NCBI GenBank assembly: GCA_026261815.1
Contig: JAMPIT010000230.1
Span: 39,330,501-39,394,500, forward strand
DNA: 64,000 bases
Direction: 5' to 3'
From: Monarcha castaneiventris obscurior
Lineage: Eukaryota > Chordata > Aves > Passeriformes > Monarchidae
Position 1 is the first letter of the stretch. Every line of letters starts with the position of its first letter. Under the pieces are notes generated by a model that saw only the letters and a list, made by a program, of their open reading frames with translations, ran no database searches and had not been told where the DNA came from. Shown here one piece after another: positions 46,601-59,628 of this stretch. Position numbers and translations under genes: made by a program.

Positions 46601-49600
46601 ATAAAAACTTAAATATAGCATTACTTGGACATTTTCATTCCAGGTAACTTATTTTAAGACAACTAGTTTCAATTAGACTTATTCTTTCAGGTCACACAGG
46701 AGATCCTTTTCTGAAAGAAAAATGAGACTAACTTGGCCGGGTGATTGCTCTCTGGAGACAAGTTGAAGACAACCCTAACAAAATCGGACAAGACAACATT
46801 CCTAACTTTACTCCAAAGAATTCTCGTGCAAACTGTTAGGGGAAAACAGGAGTGCTACTTGACAGCCAGTCTGCAGCCCAGGACTCAGTAAGAGGAACAG
46901 GTCTTTCAGCTCTTCCTCCTTCATGAGCTCCCAGAGCCACCTTCACTATAGTTTTAACAGGGAATGTCTTCAAACTCATAGACAGCCTACATATCCCAGT
47001 CCCACTGGAGGCTGACCTGACCTTTCACAAAGTTTCTGGCAGGCAAATTTGACAAAAAATTAGTATTTCACCACAACATTTAGCAAAGCAGACATGAAGT
47101 CACAACTGGCCATGGATTAGGCCTTCATAAAAGCCAGGAGATCTCAGACTTAGCTGGAAAAGGCCACACATAACAATACTGTGCCTCTATCTCCTCTTCC
47201 TTGCCATTCAAATACAGAACCTACCCTACTGTAGGGAAAAAGCATGCATTTCTTCCAAAACAGACCTGGATTCCCACCAAGTACAGCAAAGAAAAAGAGG
47301 TATCTCCTTGAGAAGTGTTAGGGAAACTATCCACTCATAATTCAATTTTAACAATAATGTCTGTGAAAGCAGAAAAGCCTTGATTTACCTTTTTTTTTGC
47401 TTTTTATACAGCAGTACCCACTTAGAAGTATGATCTATGTACATGCATTCCTTTTTATACCTTAGAGATAGGAGCAACCCCAACTTCCCTCATTAACCCC
47501 CACTAAAACCAGAGTCCACCTTTCAAGAACTCCATCATAGCAGGAGAGGTAGCAATTCCCTGTGGATGCTGTGATCTTTCAGCTGTTGGAACCAGTTATG
47601 GTAGGGCAAATAACAACTGTACAAGGTTGTCTACCAACTACTCGTGTCATCATCTGGATTTATTTTTATGTGCCCAGGTATGAACAGCTCAGATCAGTGG
47701 GGGATGCCCAAAATGCTAAGACTCTATTATCATCCAGGATACTGATGAAGTTTTGGTAAAATTCAGAGGATCCTGCACTCTGCCCAAATAAGCCAGAACA
47801 GCTTCGGAAGGCTGACCAGCATCAAACATGCAGAGTTATGATGGGGAGAACAGCAATAGGCAAGTTATGTACATCTGAAACAAAAGCCAAGAGCATTAAG
47901 CACAATTTTTGGGATTCTTCTTCACATGGAAATCCCTTGTTCACTTTGATTACTGTAAGATGTCAGAGTTCTGCCATGAAAACTCACTCCTGCTGTTCTG
48001 CAGGCATTTCCTGTGCGGAACTTGTCTTGGAGAGGTCAGCTTTTTAGGAAGCATGTTAAGCAGCAGCGTTTCTTGTTCTGGTTAGACACCACACAATCTT
48101 TTTAACAACAAATACTTGTAAAGAAAAACAGCTTTTATGTAGCTCTCTCCTCATGGTGTCATAATTTTTCCAGTGCTAGTCAATTAGATTGTCAACCAGT
48201 TCACACACTTGGGAGACAGAAGGACAAGGCCCATGTTTAGCCAAGAATTATGCTGTGTTACTGAATTTGAGATGGAGAACAACTGTTTTGTTTCCTGCTG
48301 TTGGCCAATGCAGTAAATAATTTATTTGCTGCTGTACCTCTCCACTTGCGGCCTCTCAGGGGTCTAAAGATGGCCAATACCACTCCCCATTCTATTAGAG
48401 AAGTCACCAGTGCCTTGTGTTTGTTAAAAACAAGTAAAGGACTTTGCAGGGTATCTTAAAAACTTTTGGGTTGAAACTGGTACTTCCAATTCCTCAAGAG
48501 CAAAACTGAAGTAGCAACAGTCCTTATGCAGGTGATATGTTCCAGAGGGCCACCACACAAGGAAACTGCACACAGAGCTTCCAGTGAGGCAGACAAATGT
48601 GAAGGAAAGCACAAAGGAAAGCAATGCAGACATCCATCACTAGCTATTGCTACCAGTGCATTTCGGTTTTGAGTAAAAGGTGAAGGGCAAAGTTGTATTG
48701 GAAACTGGGTGTCCTTTGCAAGCTCCCTTTAGGTGGACACCTCTGTGAGCTCCCTTTTATGTACATTTCACCACCTGAGGGAAAAACTAGTCATGATCTT
48801 GCTACAGTGGCTACAGCAGCTGATGGTGCGACATGAACCTATGAGGAAACCAAGTGCAAGAGTCAGAAGTAGCAAGGTAGCAGCATTATAGAACTTGGCC
48901 ATGCTTCGGGATATCTGTGCTGACTACAGAGGTGCCCAAATCAGGACTTGCCATTTTGTAGAATGGCAGCACTCAGCAATTTTTTCTATCTCCTGTCTTC
49001 TGTTGAACAGTAGGAACTAGAGCCTCAAGTTATAAAAAACTTTCTGTAATTCCATGTTTACTTAACTTAAATATTCCTATGGAATATCTGATGTTCTAGA
49101 CTCCCAAATTTTCACTAGTGCTGCTTTTTAAAATGAAAAAAATATGATCAGAAGCATTCAATGCTCTGGGAGAAAGAAAAACTGTTACAAAGCTTGTGTT
49201 CTGAAGAGAACTACAGAGGTGCTGATGCCCTCACTGTGTGGTTTCCGCTGTCTGATACTCAAATTAAATCAATATGTCCACGGTTATGTCCACAACAGCA
49301 CACAGTTATTTGAAGAGGCTAACTCAGCTCTCTGAAACAGCAGGGCCTGATAATCCAGATGCTGAGCCATGTTGTTAGATTACAGCAATTCAGTCCAGGA
49401 ATTTATCAACTGAACAAACTGCAGCCCAACACACCACAGTGGCAGCACCATGAGATGCATAAGGGCTGCTTATGGTAACTGTACTGCAACACACCAATGC
49501 TGGCTTGCATGAACATATTTGAAAAGGTCTCTAGGATTTTTTTATTCTGTCCATCCATCCAAAGATGGGAGGGAGGTATAATTTTTCAGGCATTAAGTTT

Positions 49601-52600
49601 GATATTTAAGTTTCCCAATCTCAAGTTTTCCAATGAAGGTGCAAACCCTCTGGAGAGAAAATTCAAACTTAAAAGCAAATTTTGGTTTTAGTGAGGAATT
49701 CTTCAGTATTTCAGGGGTGAATGAATCACAGGCATTGAATAAAGAATATTAAACATACACTTTCCTACCCCAGTATGGAGAATTTATGCTTTAACCATTA
49801 AGGAATTTAAGACTAAGTTAACCCTACTTAGAGGGGAAAAAGCAGCTGAGATGCTTCTCTGACAAACTCCTCTCTGGCTTTTAAAAGCATATTAAATACA
49901 AAAAATCCTGAAGGAAACTTTTTGGTATGTTTTAAGTTAGCCCTCTTCCACCAAATGGAAGGTGTTCCAGCTGTAAATGGCTTGGTTTCAGTTCCTTACG
50001 GTTACAAAAAGATACAGTGGGCTTGTTTCACTGAACTTTTCCAGTTACTTATCACTGTTTCAAAGCAGGATAAAACAACCAGGACGTAACAGTTGGTTTT
50101 CTCCAGCATCAAGAACTGGATACAAACTTCCTAATGTTCTTACACTAGAAAAATGAACTGTGAGATCCTACACAGTTGCAGTGAAAGGTACTACAATTAA
50201 CAACCTTAGCAGTGAATTTGCAGTACTACTGGTGCAGCTGTAGTACAAATCACAGTAGCTGAACCAATTTAAAGGCTTCAGTCTAACGCATGTAAAAAAC
50301 ACTAAAACATTCTCACTTGAAGTTCCTCACAAAGATAATTTTAAAAGAAGATTTGATGGAGGGAGGGCTAGAGGCTAGGCTAACTCATGCCAGATAAAAC
50401 TAAACAATCATTTTGGTTTGTACTGCAAGAACAGACTTTTTGCCTACAGTTCTAGGCAGAACAGTAGTTTTGGACAGTGACACATGTCAAATCCATCTTC
50501 CCCAATAACCATCTGCTCATATGCTGCATTGAGGAACTCACTGAAATACCACACAAAACAATAAGTACAAAGAAATTCAGCCTCTTGATATAAATCCCAG
50601 CTTTAGAAAAGCAAAGTTGACTCCATTTTGTTGACAAAGCTTCATTTCAGATTCTCAAACGTGCAAGCCTGACTTCAAAGCCATTCACAAGGCTGCCTGA
50701 GCTAACTCAATGTGACAACCCCAAAACGATCCCTTGCAGCACAGCAGTGCCATCCTTCTCAGGTATCGACCTCCCAGCAGCACAGATCCATATGGCAACC
50801 CACAGGGAAGCTCCCACTGAAGGGCAGAGGCTCAGGGCAACAGATCAGCTTCCTCCTCTGGCCAGTCGAGCTCCTTATAGTACCCCTCACCCCTCACAAA
50901 GGTGTTAATCTGTTTCATACCACTTCCCCCACAAATTCGGGAAGGAAGCTCCTAAGCCTTTCATGACAGTAGATAGAGCAGCTCCTGCTCTGTTCTGCTG
51001 TGTTCACCAGTCTCACTGGTGATGTGGGGCAGTGAGAAGCTTACATGGTCAAACACCCCAGCAAAACCAACTACAGGCTCAGCTGAGAAAGAATTTAGTT
51101 TGTTTTCCAATAAACCCACTTTTTAAGACATCTGAGACGAACAAATTGAAATGTATTTTAACATGCCCACCTGGAAACTGACCCTAAATGAACAGAAGAA
51201 CTCAGTGCTTTACTGTTATGCAAGTGCATTAGATTACATGCATACATACATACATACATATATACAGTTACACACGTATAGATGTATTTTAAGAACGTGA
51301 CATTTTGAAGAAGCCATCTATCTTTCATCATAACAGATTTACGTTCAGTTTGTGACCTAGTCCTTGGAAAAAATTCTGAAAGAAGCCAGCTAAGTGTGCA
51401 CTTCCATGAGGTAAAACAAGGCAGCGAGACACGCTCCCCATGCAGAAAGGCAGCAGTCTTGATTCCTGCCACACCATTTATCTAGTGTCAGCTTTGGCTT
51501 TCATATCACCCTGTGAATCCATCTGAGTCTCTGAAAAGACTGGAAAAGTATCCCAGCTAGGAGTATAGCTTTCCACTGAAATAAGGAAGAGTCCTACCAG
51601 CAACTGAGTTGGATGTTTCTGCTCCATTCCCTGGCACCATCAACAGTCCTTATAGCACTGCAGTGAACAAGCCAGGGGGCTGACCCAGCCAAAAAGTAAA
51701 TCCACAGAAAGGCTACCCTTTCAGCTGGATCAGTTCACCACACAGGCACAAATTCTCATGTTAGAGACAGGCTTAGAAATGCAGGCCAGGACCATCACAG
51801 CACAAGAAAGCAGGGAAAGCTGTCCATTGCTGCAGAAATTTCACTGAGAAAAACAAAGCAAGCCTCTTGCTCTTAGGCTTGCTATTTCTTGCAGAGGACT
51901 TCAACTTCCTTGAAATGTGAGGTTTGGACTCTTCTGGAGTGACAGACTACATCAGGCTTCAGTGGATCAAGAGGCTGAAATGTATCCCAACTCATAGCAT
52001 TTTTTTTTAAGTCTGAAAAACAATCTTTCCTCCGAAGCCACAGGAAGAGCTTAAATAAACATTTCTTCCTAAAAGCCTTCAACTTTGGTTAACCAGATAC
52101 TCTCCAGCCAGTTGACTCATGGCTTGATTTCCTCTCTCCTGCAACGCCCTTCAAATTCCACCTTTTCCCACTTACTCTCAACTACCCCTCCTCATCCATC
52201 CTCAACATCTCCTGTCAGGGGAGCTATCACTTTCAGAGCCTATTAAGAAAGAGTTTCTAGTACAGCAGTATGAATCAGTCCCACTAAGAAGTGTTACTAC
52301 AGGGTATTACTTTTCAAGCCTCTTAGAGCTCCAGTCTTGTGTTCCTCATATTACAGCTTGTACTGGCATTTAATTCTATTTCCATACTTTTAAGAAAACC
52401 ACTCAAGCCAATTTCTTTTAATTTAGAGACTACTTATTTTAGACTTTGTTTTAAATTCATGCTGACATGCTCTTTCTTCCCTAGGATAAACATATAGCCA
52501 TACTGTCCCAAGAACAAGGAAAGCTCTGCTCCATGAAAACTTTTGAGTTGAGCACCTCTGCTTTTAACAGCATCACATGCTCTTCTAGCTGCTGCTGATG

Positions 52601-54819
52601 TTGCTTCAGGAATAGCTGGCTTGAGCTGAACAATATTCCCATTCCTGCACGTGCACAAACAAATTTCTAGCCCATCAGCTTTATCACTGATCTGTTTGCT
52701 CACTACCCTTCTTCTGTGCAGAGCTCCAGATTAAAAACCCCACTAAACTAATGGAACAACTCAGCTCTTGAAAACATGGTTCATTTTACAGATCTTTACA
52801 CAAACTGCTCAGGCAATGCTTCCAAGACAGCCTCTTAAACTGGATGGGCTGTAGCTAGACCAGGGCAAAGCTGCACAAGCTAACTAAGTTCAGTAGAGCT
52901 GCTTGTTTGAATTACATGAGCATAGCCTGTACCATGCAACTTTTACCTGCACCATCAAGTAACAATCAGCTGACCACAATGGCAGGAGCCTTCAGCTTAA
53001 AAGCCAGAAAAAAAAAAAGGAGAAATGAGCAAAGTAAACTCAGTGGGAACAAAATCAGGCACAGAAGCATTTATGCAATAGTAGCCGAGTGGTGCTCCAT
53101 GATCTCCTCCTAGTTTCTACTCCAAAAAACAGTCCTTAGATGATTTAGCTGTACAACTTAGATGATTAAGAGCCCTGAAGGTCAAAAGCAGTAATTTAAT
53201 TACTAACAGGAAAGGCCTTGTCTAGGACAGCCTGGAGAAATTCAGAACACTGCATCAGTGATGGTCTTTAAACAAGTATAATTCCTTCCTCCTTGTTATT
53301 TTGGGGATGTGTGAAACATTTCAGTATGGATACTGCCCTAGAGCTTTATAGCCTAGTTTAAAACAAATCTTGGACAATGCTATGTTTTCTGGGATTCTGT
53401 CTGAAGGTGGAGTTTAAAGTTAGCCATGCGGCTCCAAACACTTGGTATTTACCATGCTGGTGTAACAAGTTAACATCAGAAGCAAAAGGGAGATGTCAAC
53501 AACTGTCTACTATCTATAACAACATAAACTATTATCATTCCACTGCTACAAAGACTTAATGAGAGACTAATTAGTTGCTCTTGTCTCACAGAACAAGTTT
53601 AATTCCCTCATTTACTTGAAACAAGCAGCAGAGGGAGGACAATGAGCTTTGCGTTATTTTAATTATTGTTTGTACCCTGCATGTGCCAGGCAAGCTCACC
53701 CAATTCAGAAAGTAAGTTTGCTCCCTATCCATGACATTCTACAAATGTTTACTCAAAAAACCAAAAAAAAAGCTTAGTAGTTAAAGCACATAGTGTTGAG
53801 TTTTGTAACATCCAACTCTAATTAAGAACATGATGCTAACAAAACCACGTGGCAGGAGGTGTGGAGTGAAGCTTCCCACTATGCTCTGCCCACCCAAAGT
53901 CTCCCTACAGACAAAACTACTGCTAATACCATATCAAACCTACCACTGGGTATACTCAGCAAAAGTAAGCATCCACATATCACTGCAGTTTAGTTCCCTA
54001 TGAAAATTCCTTCTCTAGTTGGAAGCACTGTGCTACCTTCTTTCCAGTCCTTGCCAGGTATTTCTATTGGTGCTATAAAACACAGCTGAGGTAGAACACA
54101 GGAACAGGCAGAGTGTGCCTCCCTCTGTGTGTGCAGAGCAATCCTCGCATGGAGATAGCTCTAGAGCCTCTGCACATGCAGGTTAAGAAATTTCACACTA
54201 ATCCAGCAGCTGATTAGTATTTTGTATTCGGTGGCAACCCTGGAGACAACAAGAGTCAAAGGTAGGTAGAGTGCTAGATGCTATACAGGCAGGATGATGC
54301 CCAAAGTAAGTCTCAGTTGTAAAAACAAAACCAGGTTTGGCACTGCTATACAAGATCTGAGCTGTCTTGAAATGCTTCACACTCAAGTGCATTTGTACAG
54401 AGCTTCTTATATATTGTGATTTACATGACAGGATTATGCTGCAAGAATGCAAAACTCATATAGCAGCACTTTATTTTCAGCTCCACCGCCACTTCTGTCA
54501 GAGATCTGAGAAAACAGAAGGGGTGAGAAGACTGACAGCAGAAGCAGAGAGCTTTTTGCCTTGACACCTTGCCCTGTAACAGACAAGCTGGGGGGGGGAG
54601 GGGGGAGAAGAAGAAGGGGGAAATAAAGTACTTAAGTTGGGAGTATCTTACTTGAATAGCCTGTCGTCCTTGCTGAGCATCTGCCAGGAGCTGAATGGTG
54701 AGAGTCCTGGAATCCTGTAGGGCATCTTGGAGGTAGATAAAGCTGTGACCCACATGTCGTCCCATGGTACATTCCCGACATATGGGGACAGAACAGGTAT
54801 CACAGTAGAAATGCAGTAC
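42177..54819 (-). CDS. TRIM71: E3 ubiquitin ligase / RNA-binding TRIM-NHL protein TRIM71 (LIN-41), 3' part
   Basis: TRIM71 is a stem-cell TRIM-NHL protein. Its RING is a ubiquitin ligase and its NHL propeller binds hairpins in target mRNAs and represses them. Three coding exons are present on the - strand: 54819-54652, 45228-45094 and 43628-42177. They encode 584 residues in one frame, ending in TAA. Domains in order are the second half of a B-box 2 zinc finger, a coiled coil, a filamin-type Ig domain and six NHL repeats ending GNNRILVF. Exon 1, with the RING, B-box 1 and the first B-box 2 ligands (about 280 residues in the family), lies beyond 64000. The 3' UTR carries let-7 and miR-125 sites. 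The gene is convergent with CNOT10. No frameshift or missing motif is seen. Confidence 0.97.
43629..45093 (-). other. TRIM71: TRIM71 intron 3
   Basis: 1.47 kb with a GT donor (GTATGC in mRNA sense) at 45093 and an AG acceptor at 43629-43630. It contains a compact GC-rich palindromic block at about 44857-44950. Nothing else recognised. Confidence 0.88.
44857..44950. repeat. GC-rich block with short palindromes
   Basis: Within AT-rich intron, this block holds GGGGATCTCCCC (44859-44870) and CTGCTGGGCCAGCAG (44880-44894), both nearly perfect inverted repeats. It may be a fragment of an unrecognised element. Confidence 0.4.
45094..45228 (-). CDS. TRIM71: TRIM71 coding exon 3 (coiled coil)
   Basis: 45 codons, phase 0 at both ends, starting [20 protein letters not shown] and ending [12 protein letters not shown]. 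Heptad-like, charged helix; this is the middle of the TRIM coiled coil that mediates dimerisation. The acceptor is CTCCCTAG and the donor GTATGC (mRNA sense). Confidence 0.96.
46195..46322 (+). mobile_element. CR1 LINE 3' fragment, antisense to TRIM71
   Basis: In the + orientation it reads like the CR1 3' region: GGCAGAGCCAGGCTC near 46219, CAGTGGTGCCCTGTGACAG near 46237, GGGCACAAACTGAAACAGAG near 46269, and CTCTGAACACTAGGAAACAC near 46295. It breaks off in a T-run. Short, diverged and inactive. Confidence 0.82.
51237..51265. repeat. (CATA)n microsatellite
   Basis: About five CATA units grading into TATATACA, in TRIM71 intron 2. Confidence 0.85.
54590..54620. repeat. G-rich purine tract with quadruplex potential
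   Basis: Runs of 9, 6 and 5 G separated by A and GAA blocks on the + strand. In the TRIM71 transcript it is a C/U-rich tract starting about 31 nt past the exon 2 donor. Confidence 0.75.
54652..54819 (-). CDS. TRIM71: TRIM71 coding exon 2 (B-box 2, start of coiled coil)
   Basis: 56 codons, phase 0 at both ends. The segment [20 protein letters not shown] followed by H holds six of the eight zinc ligands of a B-box 2 (Cys at 6, 9, 14 and 17, His at 22 and 25 of the exon). The first two ligands must lie in exon 1. It continues into the coiled coil ([16 protein letters not shown]). The acceptor in mRNA sense is CCTTCTAG and the donor GTAAGA. Confidence 0.96.
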
Positions 54820-54891
54820 CTAGAAGGAAAAATAGAGATATTTCTCACTACATAAAAGCAGAATTAAAAAGAAAACAGAGCCAGGATGTGT

Positions 54892-54894
54892 AAA

Positions 54895-54926
<32 letters not shown>
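54892..54926. repeat. Poly(A) followed by (AT)n
   Basis: About 20 A followed by eight AT units. Likely length-polymorphic. It could mark an old retroposon tail, but no element body is recognisable beside it. Confidence 0.85.
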
Positions 54927-54927
<1 letters not shown>

Positions 54928-57900
54928 CCAAGAGCTCAGCTACAAAGGAGATGGTTAGAGGCAGTAGCAACAGGCAAAGACTTCACAATAGTTTCTCCAC
55001 AGAGGAAGAGCTATCCTTCCCAGTAAACTCCAAACCATGCCCTAACAGTTAGATGGAAGTGTCATTGTTTTCTTTGCAATACAATACTAGGAAGAGTGTC
55101 CACATCAGCTCCTCTTTAAGAGCGGAAGCCATCTGCCAACACTTACAGATTGGAGATGGCATCTATGGCAAGTTTCAGGTGAAGACTCTTCCAGCAAATA
55201 CAAACACCACATTCTCTTAAGTGGGTCTTTCAATAATCAATACACTGGAGGACTGCAACACCAGCACACCCACTGCTCACAAGGGGAAAACAAACCATGC
55301 ATGCCAAGAACCATCCTCTCATTTCAAAATATGCAAATTCCTTACGTTCAGGGCAGCAGCAATGGTAGGCAAAACTCTCCCCTGCCATTCCCAACAACAA
55401 AGCAAAAAACCTTTGCTATGACAGTATTTTCTATGCTAGTGATGCTTGGAGGTGCTTGGGCTGGAAAACAAGACTAGAGCTTTATCATGCCTATGAGAGC
55501 ATCTGAATGCTACAGTGACCTGTGGGTAACCACTAAATGCCCGTTCTGTTCACAAAGCACTTCCAAACCCTATATTCAAATCACAGTCTTACACCAAGAT
55601 GTTAGCCTAGAAAGCTGGATCCATTCATCACCCGTAGCTGCTCCCGTTCCATCCAGTAGAGGGAAGTAACACACAGAAATAGCAACTTCCATGGAAGCGT
55701 GTTTTCTCAGAGGAGAACAGAAATCAGCTTAGTTTTTGTTTCCAAAGATGCAAATGAAGGAGCACAACAGTCCAATACAAGAAAGTTCTGTATTCAAGTC
55801 TTACTCTTAACTACATACACTATTTTTCTTAGAGTGTAATAATAATAATAGAAAATCTGTATTATCATGTATTATCATCATACAATGGCACGAGGTTTCA
55901 TACTATGAACAACTTTTCCATCTCCACATATTTGAAAGCCTACCTCACAGAAAGGAGCAAGAGTAGAACAAAGATTGGACAAGTGTTTGATATGCCTGTC
56001 TTCTCCCAGCTGTCATCCAGCCACTCCCGACTCCAGCTAACAGCTCATGATATGGTGCATAACATCCCCCTTTCCCTTCTCCCTCTAAAGCAACGGGAAG
56101 GACAGGACAGGTGATTCCCTTGGATTGCCTGAGCTGCATAAAGTGACATTTTAAGCTCCTATAAGCACAACAGCTGAAGTGGTATATGGATTAATTTCTC
56201 AAAGGGGTATGTGTGTGTTCGTGCACACATGTCAGATTTTACTAAAACCTGCCCTTTTCTTTTGAAATTAAATTTTGCTGTAGGGAAAGTGGAACAGACT
56301 TATATTTGCTTCTGTTCAAATGCTAAATCCTCAAGCAGTGTCTCAGATTCCCATTTTTGTAAGTAAAAAAATGCCTTAGCTCTGAAATGCATTGTTCAAA
56401 CACATCATCTTCCTCAAGTAGAGGGATCCTTGTCCTTACACTGCGGTTGTCTAAATATGTATACAATGTTCACTTGCACATACAGTTCTGTCATTTTTTC
56501 TGTTGAAATTACAGGGAATGTTTATTACATGTTGCTGAATAACTCCACTTAAACAACTGAGAAGTTGAGAGAGAATGAAAACCAAGACAAGGTATCAAGT
56601 TAAGTCATATGAATCTGATATACTTTAAAAACATAGAGCAGGGATTTGGGGCCTCAGTCAAGCGGAGCAGCTGAGAGGAAAATGGTCACCATATGAACAC
56701 AAGACCAGAAGCAAGTTAAATCTGTTACTAGTCCTCCACAATAGTGAACACCAGAAGCAAAAGCTAAGTCCACTCCTGCTGCAAGGTAACATCATTCACT
56801 GGGTAAAAGAGTCACCCAGCCATTTAAGCCAAAGAAAAAAAACAAGCTTAAACTGTCCAGTTACCTCTTGCCACCCACCAAAACATGGTGGGAAACATCA
56901 CTCCTGAATTTAGAGCGAAGAGTGACAAGAGCCATATTCTCATTTTGGAAATAGGCAGATTACACAGGACACAGCAAGGGAAAGTCTTGGGTAAATACTA
57001 CAGAGCCATTGATAAGGCCTTACTTGTTTCTCAGTCAAACAAACAAATATAAAAGCTAAAAACAACCTAGATTTAAAACTGAGAGCAAAAGAGTTAGCAG
57101 GCTTGGGCAAAAAGAAGTAGAGAGTGCTGTAATGATCTTCGTAATTACACTTTACCTTAAGTACACAGAGGAGACGAGCACGAATGCACAATCCCTAGTG
57201 CTCTCCCATGGGAGGGGAGCTAGCCACCGAAGAACTGAAGGAGGCAGCCAGCTTCAAGATGAACTAGCAACTCCCCAGAAACTCCCTTCTGGACACACAG
57301 ACTACAACAGAACCCCCAAACCTGGCAGGGGTACAAGGGCAGTTCTCCTGTGGTCAGTCTCACACGCACTCAGCAGCACCCAGCAGGCTGTACATCAGCT
57401 CTACCCAGCAAAGGGGGCATGCTCCCAGAGAATAAAGCTGGGAAATCCTTGGCTGAGCAGGGCACAACAGTGAGGGAGGGGGTCTGTGCCAGCTGGGCTG
57501 ACAGGGCTTGGGCACAGCATCCAACTTGCCCGTGCTTGCAGCCACAGCCAGGAGTTTATTGTTAAGCTCAAGCCTGCTCACATCCCAGTCCCTAGGTCAT
57601 GGCCACAAAGGTCACCTACTGCTAGATTAAGTTTCTATGCCTGTTTCTAAATAGAGGGGGGGTGGGGGGAGCCAGATTTCCCCTTTCCTCCCACCCCCCA
57701 AACAAGCAACTCCCTGAAAAGAAAAAAATTCATACTGAGGATAGGTGTAGGACAATGCAGAGCTGTGTTTCTCCCTTCAGAACTGATGCACACACACAGT
57801 GCACCTAAAGCACTGGCAGAGCCCCCCTTCTTCTTCCTGCTTCAGCAACGTGAGACAGCCACCCCACATTTCAGATCACTGTCACTGTGGCATTGCAATG

Positions 57901-58023
57901 ATCCTTTCTTTGCTCAGTATAGGACAAATAAGACTGGTCTGGAAGTGTGGATGGGCAGGAGTAGCAGGAAAGAAGGGAGGAGTAATAACTAAGTCTTCCT
58001 TAGTGGACATCAGCTAACACTCC

Positions 58024-58105
58024 GGAAAAAAAAAAAAAAAGAGTTCCACACCACCCCCCAAAAAACCCCTAAACCCCCACCAAAACAAAAAACCAAAACC
58101 TATAC
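58024..58105. repeat. A-run and A/C-rich low-complexity tract
   Basis: An uninterrupted A run of about 17, then a stretch of almost only A and C (CCACCCCCCAAAAAACCCC and similar). In TRIM71 transcript sense it is T/G-rich, like the tract downstream of CNOT10. Confidence 0.8.
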
Positions 58106-59609
58106 CTATAGGAAAGTCCTAAAAATTTTTCCCCCTCTGAAGAGGCAGAACTGATACAGCCAAAAGATCCATCAAGCTGTAAATTAACTATTGTCCTGCT
58201 AATTTCACTATTTACCCAAACATAGGAAAAACTGGTTTATAAGCAAACACCTTCAAACACTGCTGGTTTTTCCAAACCACACTAATGTTCTGATGGGCAG
58301 CAAGAAGAGAAGCATGCAGGCAGAGATTTCTCATTTCAAAGAAATTTACAATCTGTGTAAAGTGCATTTAATGAATTGTTTCTTTCTGTAGTAATTATTA
58401 AGTAATTAAGTACAAATAACATTTTTAAGATAAAAACTGGTGCCCTACAACACCCTATCCAGTAAGGGGGAAAAGATTAATAAGCAAGTTTAGGATCTTT
58501 TATTTATTGTTTAAAACCATTCTACTGCATTAATTAGTATTTTAGAATTTCCACCAGAATTAAATGAAGAGAGAAATCAGAAGGAAGAGGGGACTGGTTT
58601 TAGAGATAGTTAAAAGTGATTTATTTTAAAATAAATCAGCTATGGGTTGATTATTTCCCAAACAGGAAATATTTCCTGAATTGGTGGCATACAATTTTAG
58701 ACACAAAACAATAAAGGGAGCCTACTTCAATTTAAACAGAATCAGTGAACCATGTTACAGGGCTATTCATCTTTTACAGCCACAGCAGCCCAAGAAATAC
58801 AACAGCAAGGCCATAAATGTGATTGCTTCAGGAAAGGCTGTACAGTGCACCGTAAAAACATTTTACAACAGCAGGAATTCCTGGGTGTCGCTCTCCCCAT
58901 TTTTTGGTCCATCTGCTTTCAAAGGGGGCAGGGGGATGGGCGGAGATGTTGTTAAACGTCCCCCGGGACTGCACAGCAATCAATCATCATCTGATGAATG
59001 GCCACTAAAGTTAAACCCTGACCCCACTCCACAATTCCCACACCAGCCCTTCTCTCCTTACTGCTGACCAGCTTCCAGCGTGCCCCCCCCCCACCTTCCA
59101 GCCCTCACCAAAATTTCCCAAATACCAAGCCCAGACAAAAGCAATGGAATGTAGTAGGCACCATGACAGAGGAGAATTCAGCAGAAACAGCATCTGAGGA
59201 GGCTGATCCTTACACTGTGCTTAAATAAATGTTCTTTCTGCAATACTCACAGTGCCGTCTCCTCCCACCTTGCAAACACTTCACTTCTCTCATTTTCAGA
59301 GCACATGTGCATGCAAATGGACAATAAAGCATGGGGAATCTAATCATGTTCAAAATTTGTTTTCTGTCATGACATTCCAGTACCTTGCAAGGATTTTATT
59401 TAAGCCTACAGTGTTAAGAATTTGTACAAGGCAGCAACACATAAGGCCACCTTATTCTTAAAATGCAAGTCTGATGCTCTAAAAATCTACCCTGTAATCT
59501 TAACCAACAATAAAAAAAGTCTACAGGAAAACAGTAGCCTCTTAGTTTCTACTTTTGGAAAAGTTTCAGTATGGCACTTGTAAGCTAATGTAGGTTGATT
59601 TTATGATTT

Positions 59610-59628
59610 AAAAAAAAAAAAAAAAAAA
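59610..59628. repeat. Poly(A) run
   Basis: 19 consecutive A, with no recognisable retroposed sequence to its left. Confidence 0.85.

Larger units (their letters stand above)
45229..54651 (-). other. TRIM71: TRIM71 intron 2
   Basis: 9.4 kb of mostly AT-rich intron. It contains one CR1 fragment (about 46195-46322), a CATA microsatellite (51237-51262), and a purine tract next to its donor (54590-54620). The many short open frames show no family signature. Confidence 0.88.

Noticed and set aside
54087..54094. Another let-7-like TGAGGTAG motif
   Set aside because: It lies in TRIM71 intron 2, so it is absent from the mature mRNA.
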